Positions 16,504 through 24,527 of a DNA stretch of 64,000 nt are shown here, one piece after another. Under the pieces are notes generated by a model, which was not told where the DNA came from, searched no databases, and saw only the letters and a list, made by a program, of their open reading frames with translations. The translations under genes and the position numbers were made by a program. The number at the start of each line of letters is the position of its first letter. Positions within the stretch are counted from its first letter, which is position 1. Location of the stretch: positions 2,170,001-2,234,000 of the forward strand of contig OY781040.1 of the NCBI GenBank assembly GCA_963676095.1, read 5' to 3'. The stretch comes from G963676095 sp963676095 (lineage in GTDB: Bacteria > Bacteroidota > Bacteroidia > Bacteroidales > Prolixibacteraceae).

Positions 16504-17132
16504 ACAAGTAACTAATAAATTGGGATTCTACAATAAAAAATCTGTATACCTGCGATATACTTTTCAGACTTTTATATCTTAAATATTATTCTGTTATATA
16601 ATGATGTTTTATTCCTCCTATAACGACAATTTCGAAAACAGGTAAAAGGGTTTTAAACTATTAGAAACAATACTTGTTTTTAAGAAGATCAAGGCACACG
16701 GAAATGTCATATCAAAATATCATACCAAGTAATTTAAAATTTCAAGCAGGTCCAAGTTAGATACGAACCGACCTTTTTCAAATAACAGGGATAATAATAT
16801 CCACTCCATCTCAAGTTAATTAACTTCACACTCTTTTTCGAAAAAAACAATATCACACACAACGGTTTTCCTTCATGTAAGAATTAGAATACACGAACAA
16901 ATATAGGCAAATAACAACATCAACAAATAGCTGATTTGCAATTTAAAATAATATTAAATAGAATAAGAGAATCCCGTAAAAAACAAAAAAGCTCCTGCAA
17001 AAAACTATAAAAAAAACAGGTAGGGCAAAAAAAGACAAACAGAATGCATAAAGAGGAAATATTTATTTTGACTTATTATAAATAGAAGTCCTGTTGCCTG
17101 TCAAAATCCTTCATCCACCGCAAAGAAAAACA
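16504..17132. other. AT-rich intergenic region
   Basis: About 630 bp upstream of the GH39-like gene and downstream of the histidine kinase gene. It contains one minus-strand -7-like box (CAAATATA, 16898-16905 on the plus strand), far from the start of the hydrolase gene. No ORF, RNA gene or repeat was recognised. Confidence 0.5.
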
Positions 17133-19415
17133 TCATCTTCCTGCTGGTATCGTAAAAGAAAATTCAGTTCCCTCTTTTTTTCCAACATCAACCCATATTT
17201 CCCCTCCGTTGAGCAGGACGAATTCCTTGCATAATTTAAGTCCCAGACCCGACCCTTTTTCACCCATCAAACCGGGCCCGGAGCTAAAACTATCGGAGCT
17301 AAAAAGTGTTGGAACCATATCGGAAGTCAATCCGATACCGGTATCAGCAACTCTTATAGTACAAAAACCGGCGTTTTGCGAAGCCGCAATACAAATCTGC
17401 CCTTCAACAGGTGTATATTTTATAGCATTCGAGACAAGGTTTCTTATAATACAGGTAAACATATCAGAATCTGCATAAATAAACATACCTGAAGGAACAT
17501 CTATGCTAAATTTTACTTCCTTCTGCGAAGCAATAGTCTCAAACATGACCAAGGTATCTGAAATCAGGGGATAAAGTTCAAAATTTGCTTTTCTGGGAAT
17601 TATCCTGTTCAGGCGCGCACGGGACCAGTTAAGGAGGTTATCCATCAGGTGAAAAGCATTTTTCGCAGATTCATCTATTGAAAAGAGTGACCTTCTCAGC
17701 TTTTCAGAAGACATATGGGTAAAATTTTTGCTAAGCGTAGCAGAAAGATTTTGAAACCAATACAGCGGGTTTCTCAATTCATGTGCAATAATTGAAAACA
17801 TTTTATCCTTTTCACTGTTTGCCAGCTCCAGCTCTGCTATAACCTTTTGCAGATTATTATGGGCATTCCGCTTCTGCACATAACGACTGTAAAGCAATGC
17901 ACAAAGAATTATTGTTAAGAGGAGGGTAATGGCAATGGACCAGATAATCCAGGCTCTCTTGGTCAGCACCATTTGTTCCAGTTCGTTCTGCTGCCTGAGT
18001 TTCTGATTGTCCCGCTCCTTTCTTTCCAGATCGAATGAAACACGAAGTTCGGCCAGTTGACGGTCTGACTGGGCCAAAAGGGCCTTTCGCTCTGCAGCGT
18101 TAAATTTTACGGAGAAATCCAGGGCTTTGGGATAATCTTTCAGTTCCCGGTAGCAATGATAGAGACCATTGTATGCATCTGACTGGAATTGGTCAAGTTT
18201 CGCAGGTAGCATCTGGTCGAGGCTAAGATTAAAGTACCCGATCGCCTTTAAATATTCCTTTCGAAGCAGGTAATTTTCACCGAGGGTCAAAGAACTCTCT
18301 ACAATACCTGCATTATACCCCGAATTTTCAGACAAATCAAGGGCTTTAACCAAAAAATCCCTGGCTCTCTCCATATTACCTTTTTCATTATTTACTCTTC
18401 CAAGATTTGTCAACGCCTTGACTGTTCCCTTCAGATACCCCGTCTGAAGGCATAATGCATAAGACCGGTCCAGGTAGATGGCAGCACTATCGTAAGAAGC
18501 CAGTGATAGAAATGTTTCGCCAATATTGTTACAAGAGACTGCCATTGCCTGGGGAGAATTCAGATCTTCCCTCAGTTTCAGTGCCCGGTGATGATATTCA
18601 AGTGATTTATCCGGCTGTCCAAGCAAAAGATAAATACTTCCCAAATGATTATACACATCTGCCTGATGTAACTTATTTCCCGATTTTTCACTACTCTTAA
18701 ATGCTTTAAGATAATAGCTGAGGGTCATATATATATTTTCCTCGCTGATATAAGTTTTCCCAATATTCAGGAATAAAGAGTAGGAGCGGTCATAGTTTTT
18801 TAACTGACGGGCAATTAATTCGGACTTATTGTAGTACAAAACGGACTGATCGTATTTTCCCGTTGTATGGTAGTACTTTCCGATCAGGTTCAAGGCAATA
18901 GCACTCTGCACCCGCAGATCATATGTAACAGACATGTCATAGGCTTCTCTAAAAAGATTACAGGATTTATCATACTCTCCCCATACATAATAAATATATC
19001 CTTCCTCAAGCAAAGCGTTGCACTTTCCATTTACGTAATTCCTTGCATCAGCAACCTTCCATGCTTCTTTGTAATAAGACAGCGCATCCTTATTTTTCCC
19101 CTGAAGCGATACAATATCCCCAAGCTGAAGCAATGCATCAATATATAATGTATCACAATCCGCAGTCCGGCACAGGGCAATAGCATCAAGACAGGTTTCC
19201 CGGGCTTCTTCCAACGAAGAATTTGCCAGGTCATGGGCCATCTTCAATTTTGAAATAACAATCCTGCTATTGGGTCCTGAAACAGGAAAGGGAGAAGCAT
19301 TTGTACAACACAGGCCTAATCCGCATAAAAAATAAACAGACATACCGATTAAAACCGGAAACACCCGGTCAGATTTTTTCCCTCTTTTACTGGATAATCC
19401 CATGCCTGATCGCAT
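17133..19415 (-). CDS. TPR-containing sensor histidine kinase
   Basis: 760 residues, or 756 from an alternative ATG four codons downstream. The order is an N-terminal hydrophobic signal or anchor (about 20-40), then about eight tetratricopeptide repeats (about 60-420) predicted to be periplasmic. Next come a coiled coil (LDLERKERDNQKLRQQNELEQ), one transmembrane helix (about 478-500), and the kinase core. HisKA holds IIAHELRNPLYWFQ (His phosphoacceptor). HATPase holds NLVSNAIKYTP (N box), VADTGIGLTSDM (G1) and GEKGSGLGLKLCKEF (G2). It overlaps the upstream response regulator by 17-29 bp, so the two form one operon and one signalling pair. It is divergent from the receptor, phytase and phosphoesterase genes, suggesting phosphate or organic-phosphate sensing (inference). 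Confidence 0.9.
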   Translation of the reverse strand: MRSGMGLSSKRGKKSDRVFPVLIGMSVYFLCGLGLCCTNASPFPVSGPNSRIVISKLKMAHDLANSSLEEARETCLDAIALCRTADCDTLYIDALLQLGDIVSLQGKNKDALSYYKEAWKVADARNYVNGKCNALLEEGYIYYVWGEYDKSCNLFREAYDMSVTYDLRVQSAIALNLIGKYYHTTGKYDQSVLYYNKSELIARQLKNYDRSYSLFLNIGKTYISEENIYMTLSYYLKAFKSSEKSGNKLHQADVYNHLGSIYLLLGQPDKSLEYHHRALKLREDLNSPQAMAVSCNNIGETFLSLASYDSAAIYLDRSYALCLQTGYLKGTVKALTNLGRVNNEKGNMERARDFLVKALDLSENSGYNAGIVESSLTLGENYLLRKEYLKAIGYFNLSLDQMLPAKLDQFQSDAYNGLYHCYRELKDYPKALDFSVKFNAAERKALLAQSDRQLAELRVSFDLERKERDNQKLRQQNELEQMVLTKRAWIIWSIAITLLLTIILCALLYSRYVQKRNAHNNLQKVIAELELANSEKDKMFSIIAHELRNPLYWFQNLSATLSKNFTHMSSEKLRRSLFSIDESAKNAFHLMDNLLNWSRARLNRIIPRKANFELYPLISDTLVMFETIASQKEVKFSIDVPSGMFIYADSDMFTCIIRNLVSNAIKYTPVEGQICIAASQNAGFCTIRVADTGIGLTSDMVPTLFSSDSFSSGPGLMGEKGSGLGLKLCKEFVLLNGGEIWVDVGKKEGTEFSFTIPAGR

Positions 19416-20031
19416 AGCGTGTGATCTCTGAATTAGTGGACATATTCATCTTTTTAAGAATATTATTTCTATGATTACCGACAGTGTTCTTACTAAGCTG
19501 AAGTTTTTCCGCTATTTCAGATTTTCGTAATCCGGATGCCAACATAAACATGACCTGGAATTCCCTGTCGGTAAGTGCTTCATGATTAAAAACAACGGAC
19601 TGACCGGGTTGTATTACTGCTTCAGCAAGCAATTCACTCTGAAGTGGCGTAAAATATTTTTCGCCGTTTGCAACCCTCCTCAATATTTCGACAATCTGGT
19701 CTGGCCTTGTTTCCTTATTAATATAGGCAGAAGCACCAGCTTTGATCATCCTTATAGAGTAAACCTCATCAGAATTCATTGTGAAGATTACAACAGGCAA
19801 TCCCGGCCAGATCGTTTTTATTTCTTTCAAAACATCAAGGGCATCTTTTCCCGGCATGGAAATATCAAGAATAACCAGATCGAATTTTTCTGCTTTTAAC
19901 TTATTGAGTAATTCATTCCCGTTTCTGGCTTCACCGCAAATGGACAGATCGGAAGTTTCTTCCAGGATCATCTGCAGCCCGGTACGGACAACAGCATGAT
20001 CGTCAGCAATAATAATTCGTTTATGTAACAC
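19387..20031 (-). CDS. NarL/FixJ-type response regulator
   Basis: 214 residues. The receiver domain (about 1-120) contains IIIADDHAVVRTGL, the phosphoacceptor Asp in FDLVILDISMPG, and conserved Thr and Lys (VVIFTMNSD, AYINKETRP). The C-terminal LuxR-type helix-turn-helix is LTDREFQVMFMLASGLRKSEIAEKLQLSKNTVGNHRNNILKKM. It is the first gene of a pair with the TPR histidine kinase, with overlapping reading frames. Targets are unknown; the 390-bp divergent region next to the TonB receptor gene is the obvious candidate. Confidence 0.93.
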   Translation of the reverse strand: MLHKRIIIADDHAVVRTGLQMILEETSDLSICGEARNGNELLNKLKAEKFDLVILDISMPGKDALDVLKEIKTIWPGLPVVIFTMNSDEVYSIRMIKAGASAYINKETRPDQIVEILRRVANGEKYFTPLQSELLAEAVIQPGQSVVFNHEALTDREFQVMFMLASGLRKSEIAEKLQLSKNTVGNHRNNILKKMNMSTNSEITRYAIRHGIIQ

Positions 20032-20420
20032 TTTTACACGCCTTTGTGACAGTAAAAGTAAAGGGTGCCGGTTACACCTGCATTAATAAATGATTAAAAT
20101 AAATTTAAACAAACACTACGGGGTTCCGCAAATATTATCATTTCTCCATAAAACAGCTACAGAAACGAGCCATAACATACTCATAAAAAATGCATTAACA
20201 TTTACTTAAAACGAGCTGGTCAAAACAGCTATATCAATATCAATACAAAAGCTATTGCCTTCTTTTTGTGGTAAGACTAGAATTGTACAGGAAAAAAAAG
20301 CTGGATGATATCCATGTTTTACCGACCGACGAGCGTGTTAACGAGAGACGCAAAAACTTATTGCAGACAGTTTTGCGATTTGAATAGAGAGTTTCAGTCA
20401 ATTAAATAATTTAAAATCAC
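20032..20420. other. Divergent regulatory region
   Basis: 389 bp between the response regulator and the TonB-dependent receptor genes, which are transcribed away from each other. It must hold both promoters, but I could not find a clear TAnnTTTG box or an obvious operator palindrome. Confidence 0.5.
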
Positions 20421-23258
20421 ATGAAAAAACTATTGGCTTTTTTATTATTTCTATGCTTATGCTATTGCAACTTCGCTTATTCGCAGGCTGGAAAAGGTTC
20501 GTTAAAAGTGAAGGTGGAAGACGACCAGCATTTAAAGCTACCGGGAGCCTCCATTCAACTCACGACCACCAACATTGGGGGGTATACCGACAACAACGGA
20601 GAAGCTTTACTGACCAGCATTCCGTCAGGGGACTATCATTTAAGAATTACTTACATCGGTTACGAGAGCCAGGAAAAACAAATCACTATCTCATCAGGTA
20701 AATTGACGGAAGTTTTGTTTCAATTACATGCAGGTGTCACCCTGACAAAGGGTGTACTGGTTCTTGGAGACAGGCTAAAGGGGCAGGCAAAAGCCCTGAA
20801 CGGACAAAAAAATGATATCCGGATTACCAATGTCATCTCAGCCGACCAGACAGGGCGTTTCCCGGACGCCAATATCGGAGATGCACTGAAACGGATTCCA
20901 GGCATAACGATGCAGAACGACCAGGGAGAAGCCCGCGATATCTTTATCAGGGGCCTCTCTCCCGAACTCAACTCAGTGACCTTGAATGGGAACAGGATCC
21001 CTTCGGCAGAAGGAGATAACAGAAGGATCCAAATGGACCTGATCCCATCAGATATGATCCAGATAATTGAAGTTAATAAAACGCTGACACCCGACATGGA
21101 CGGGGATGCAATCGGAGGGTCGGTCAACCTGGTAACGCACACTGCACCAACCGGCCTGCGTATCTCTGGTTCGCTATCGGGAGGGTTCAATCCTATCCGG
21201 GACACACCGTTATACACAGGCTCTTTCCTCATCGGCCAACGGTTCCTGAACAATAAGCTGGGATTCATAATTAATGGTTCATACAATAACGACAAGTATG
21301 GTTCGGATAACGTGGAACCAAGCTGGAAAGAAGATGATTCAGGCAATGTCTACACCAGTAAACTCAACACCCGCAGGTACGAGGAATGGAGAATACGCCG
21401 AAGCATCGGGACAAGCTTCGATTATAAAATCAATCCGAACAACGTGATTTACCTTGACGGGATGTATAACTGGCGGGACGACAGGGAAAACCGGTTCCAG
21501 TATGAAATCACAAAAATAAAAGAAGTGACCGACGATGAAGGAAACGTTACCGGTTATACGGGAAACCTCATTAAACAAGACAAAGGAGGTATCGGGAACA
21601 GCCGGAACAAAAACCGCAGGTTGGAAGATCAGCGGATGAAAAATATCAGCCTGAGGGGAGACCATCTAATCGCAGAAAAACTGAAGGCTGACTGGAATGT
21701 CGCCTATTCAAAAGCAAGTGAAGAAAAGCCCCATGAAAGATATATCGGGTACGAAAAAGATAAAGCTCCCCTCTCCATCGACTTGTCAGATACCCGCTTC
21801 CCTTATGCCACCGTGACTAAAGATTACGAGACCAGCGACTTCGACCTGGAAGAACTGACTGAACAACATGAAAGCACTTACGAAACAGAACTTGCCTACC
21901 AGTTAAATCTCCAGCTCGAGGCTTCGCTGATCTCCGGGCAACAAGGTTCTTTAAAATTTGGAGCAAAAATGCGCAATAAGAAAAAAGACAGAAACAATAA
22001 TTTTTATTCTTATTCCCCAACCGGAGACAATGACGCGATAAGCACCATGGAAGGTTCAGAAACAGCGAATAAGGATGTTTCCGGCTTTTATCCTGGCAGT
22101 AAATATAAACTCGGCATCTTCCCGACAGCTCACTTTTTGGGGGGGCTGGATCTTGATAATCCGGACATGTTCGATAAAACAGACGAACCTTCCGAGTATC
22201 TCGGAGACAACTACCATGCAAAGGAAAACATTTTTGCCGCCTATACGATGTTCAACCAGGACATCAGCAACAAACTATCAGCAATTGCCGGTTTCAGGTT
22301 CGAACACACTCAAACAAAATACAAGGGAAACATTATCGAAGATGAAGATGAATTCGAAGGTACCCAAACAAAAAAGAACCATTACAACAATCTTATGCCG
22401 GATGTCATTTTAAAATATAAAGTCAGCAATAACTTCATTCTGCGCGGTGCCTGGACAAATTCAATCGGACGCCCCAACTATTACGACCTCGTTCCTTTTG
22501 TAAGCATCGTCAGCAGCGACCAGGAAATAAATGCCGGCAACCCTGACTTGAAGGCGACTACCTCTTCAAACATTGATTTCATGGCTGAGAATTATTTTAA
22601 GAGTGTAGGTATTATTTCGGCCGGATTTTTCTATAAAAAGCTCCGCAATTTCATTTATACATACCGTGACGAAGCTTACACCTCCGCAAAATTTGCATCG
22701 GACTTCCCGACGATGAGTAATCCCATCGCTGACGACGAAGACTGGATTTACACGCAACCCAAGAACGGAGATAATGTTAAAGTAACAGGTTTTGAAGTAT
22801 CCCTGCAACGCCAGCTTGATTTCCTCCCCGGATTTATGAAAGGATTCGGTATCTATCTAAATTATACCTATACCCATTCCAAAGCTGACGGTATTTATGA
22901 TGAAGACGGAGAAAAAAGAGAAGGGCTCATGTTACCCGGAACGGCCCCCCATTTATTCAACGGTTCTCTTTCATACGAAAATAAACAACTTTCTGTCAGG
23001 CTTTCAGCAAATTATGCAGGAAGTTATATCGATGAAGTCGGGGGAACAGCTTTCGATGATTCCTATTACGATCACCAGTTTTTCCTCGATGCCAATGCCT
23101 CCGTCGTCTTAATTCCTAATCTGAGAATATTTGCAGAAGCAAATAACCTGACCAATCAACCATTACGTTACTATCAGGGGATTAGCTCAAGGACACAACA
23201 AGTTGAGTATTATGGCCCCAGATTTAATTTTGGATTAAAATTTGACTTGTCAAAATAA
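20421..23258 (+). CDS. TonB-dependent receptor with carboxypeptidase-D-like N-terminal domain
   Basis: 945 residues. A signal peptide (about 1-21, ending FAYSQ) is followed by a CarboxypepD_reg-like domain (about 25-110, LPGASIQLTTTNIGGYTDNNG). The plug is at about 120-230 (GDALKRIPGITMQNDQGEARDIFIRGLSPELNSVTLNGNRIP), and a 22-stranded barrel region ends YYGPRFNFGLKFDLSK. No SusD partner follows, so it is a stand-alone importer of the iron or small-ligand type rather than a glycan SusC. Two secreted phosphate-releasing enzymes lie directly downstream on the same strand. Import of phytate breakdown products or their metal complexes is therefore a reasonable inference. Confidence 0.92.
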   Translation: MKKLLAFLLFLCLCYCNFAYSQAGKGSLKVKVEDDQHLKLPGASIQLTTTNIGGYTDNNGEALLTSIPSGDYHLRITYIGYESQEKQITISSGKLTEVLFQLHAGVTLTKGVLVLGDRLKGQAKALNGQKNDIRITNVISADQTGRFPDANIGDALKRIPGITMQNDQGEARDIFIRGLSPELNSVTLNGNRIPSAEGDNRRIQMDLIPSDMIQIIEVNKTLTPDMDGDAIGGSVNLVTHTAPTGLRISGSLSGGFNPIRDTPLYTGSFLIGQRFLNNKLGFIINGSYNNDKYGSDNVEPSWKEDDSGNVYTSKLNTRRYEEWRIRRSIGTSFDYKINPNNVIYLDGMYNWRDDRENRFQYEITKIKEVTDDEGNVTGYTGNLIKQDKGGIGNSRNKNRRLEDQRMKNISLRGDHLIAEKLKADWNVAYSKASEEKPHERYIGYEKDKAPLSIDLSDTRFPYATVTKDYETSDFDLEELTEQHESTYETELAYQLNLQLEASLISGQQGSLKFGAKMRNKKKDRNNNFYSYSPTGDNDAISTMEGSETANKDVSGFYPGSKYKLGIFPTAHFLGGLDLDNPDMFDKTDEPSEYLGDNYHAKENIFAAYTMFNQDISNKLSAIAGFRFEHTQTKYKGNIIEDEDEFEGTQTKKNHYNNLMPDVILKYKVSNNFILRGAWTNSIGRPNYYDLVPFVSIVSSDQEINAGNPDLKATTSSNIDFMAENYFKSVGIISAGFFYKKLRNFIYTYRDEAYTSAKFASDFPTMSNPIADDEDWIYTQPKNGDNVKVTGFEVSLQRQLDFLPGFMKGFGIYLNYTYTHSKADGIYDEDGEKREGLMLPGTAPHLFNGSLSYENKQLSVRLSANYAGSYIDEVGGTAFDDSYYDHQFFLDANASVVLIPNLRIFAEANNLTNQPLRYYQGISSRTQQVEYYGPRFNFGLKFDLSK

Positions 23259-23345
23259 TTCTTTCTTCTTTCATGTCCGTTTTCAGAAAGCCTGTCCATC
23301 CGGATACGATAGACAAATGAGAACTAAAATAAATTATAGAGACAC

Positions 23346-24422
23346 ATGAGAAAAAAATATATCCTGGCAGCTATTGCTGCCTTGCTTTTCTTTTCCTGTC
23401 AGTACAGGGCAAAAAACAACAATCCGTCCGGGCAATCAGCGAATGATACAGCCCGGGTTAAACCTGTAGCCATAACAGATCCGACACTAACCGACACTGA
23501 CGACCCGGCTATCTGGATCGATTACAGTCATAAGGACAGCAGCCTGATCGTCGGAACAGACAAAGACGATACAAACGGAGGATTGTATGTTTTTCATCTT
23601 AATGGCAAACTGGATAAAAAACGGACAGTAACCGGGTTAAAAAGACCTAACAATGTGGATATTGCCTATGGTCTGAAAGTTGGACCGTCGCAAATGGATA
23701 TTGCTGTAGCCACGGAGAGGGGAAGAAATTGCATCCGGGTATTTTCATTACCCGGCATGAAAGCAGTCGATAACGGAGGAATAGAAGTTTTCTCCGGGGA
23801 CCAGCAACGGGAACCAATGGGGATTAGTTTATACAAACGTCCTTCAGACGGTTCGATCTTCGCCATCGTAAGCCGAAAAAGCGGGCCGCAGGAAGGGTAC
23901 CTTGAAGAGTACCTGTTAACGGGAGACTCATCAGGCATTGTCACCGGGAACCTGGTCAGAAAATTCGGGACCTATTCCGGGAAAAAAGAAATAGAAGCCG
24001 TAGCAGTAGATAACGAATTGGGTTATGTTTATTATTGTGACGAGCAGGCAGGTATCCGGAAGTATTACGCCGACCCCGAAAAAGGCAATGAAGAGCTGGC
24101 TTTTTTTGGGAATGGCGATTTTCTTGAAGACAACGAAGGCATCTCAATTTATAAATCGACAGACAGTACCGGGTATCTGATTATCTCCGATCAGTCGGCC
24201 AACCGATTCAACATCTATCCCCGGGACGGAGAAGGCCCCAGTCACAGTAACTATAAAAGAATCTGCAGTATCCCCATGTCAACCAACAATAGTGACGGGA
24301 ATGAAGTTACCCCGGTCTCTTTACCCGGATTTCCAAAGGGACTTTTCGTGGCAATGAGCGATAATAAAACTTTTCAGATTTACCGTTGGGAAGATCTGGC
24401 CAGTCGCATTCCGAAACAATAA
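23346..24422 (+). CDS. Beta-propeller phytase (3-phytase)
   Basis: 358 residues. The signal peptide ends LLFFSCQ, so it is a lipoprotein or secreted. The body is a six-bladed beta-propeller phytase: TLTDTDDPAIWIDYSHKDSSLIVGTDKDDTNGGLYVF, then KRPNNVDIAYGL, EIEAVAVDNELGYVYYCDEQAGIRKY and DNEGISIYKSTDSTGYLIISDQSANRFNIY. The acidic residues in these motifs form the calcium-binding site that activates the enzyme and binds phytate. It hydrolyses phytate to lower inositol phosphates outside the cytoplasm. It lies 87 bp downstream of the TonB receptor gene and 105 bp upstream of a phosphoesterase gene, forming a phosphate-scavenging set. Confidence 0.92.
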   Translation: MRKKYILAAIAALLFFSCQYRAKNNNPSGQSANDTARVKPVAITDPTLTDTDDPAIWIDYSHKDSSLIVGTDKDDTNGGLYVFHLNGKLDKKRTVTGLKRPNNVDIAYGLKVGPSQMDIAVATERGRNCIRVFSLPGMKAVDNGGIEVFSGDQQREPMGISLYKRPSDGSIFAIVSRKSGPQEGYLEEYLLTGDSSGIVTGNLVRKFGTYSGKKEIEAVAVDNELGYVYYCDEQAGIRKYYADPEKGNEELAFFGNGDFLEDNEGISIYKSTDSTGYLIISDQSANRFNIYPRDGEGPSHSNYKRICSIPMSTNNSDGNEVTPVSLPGFPKGLFVAMSDNKTFQIYRWEDLASRIPKQ

Positions 24423-24527
24423 CCCAACAAAATAATTTTGCAGGAAAGGAAAAAGATTACCGTAAATTTAACAGGTTGAAAAACTTTTTTTCACAGTCCG
24501 GTTTTATCTTAAACAAAAATTTAAACC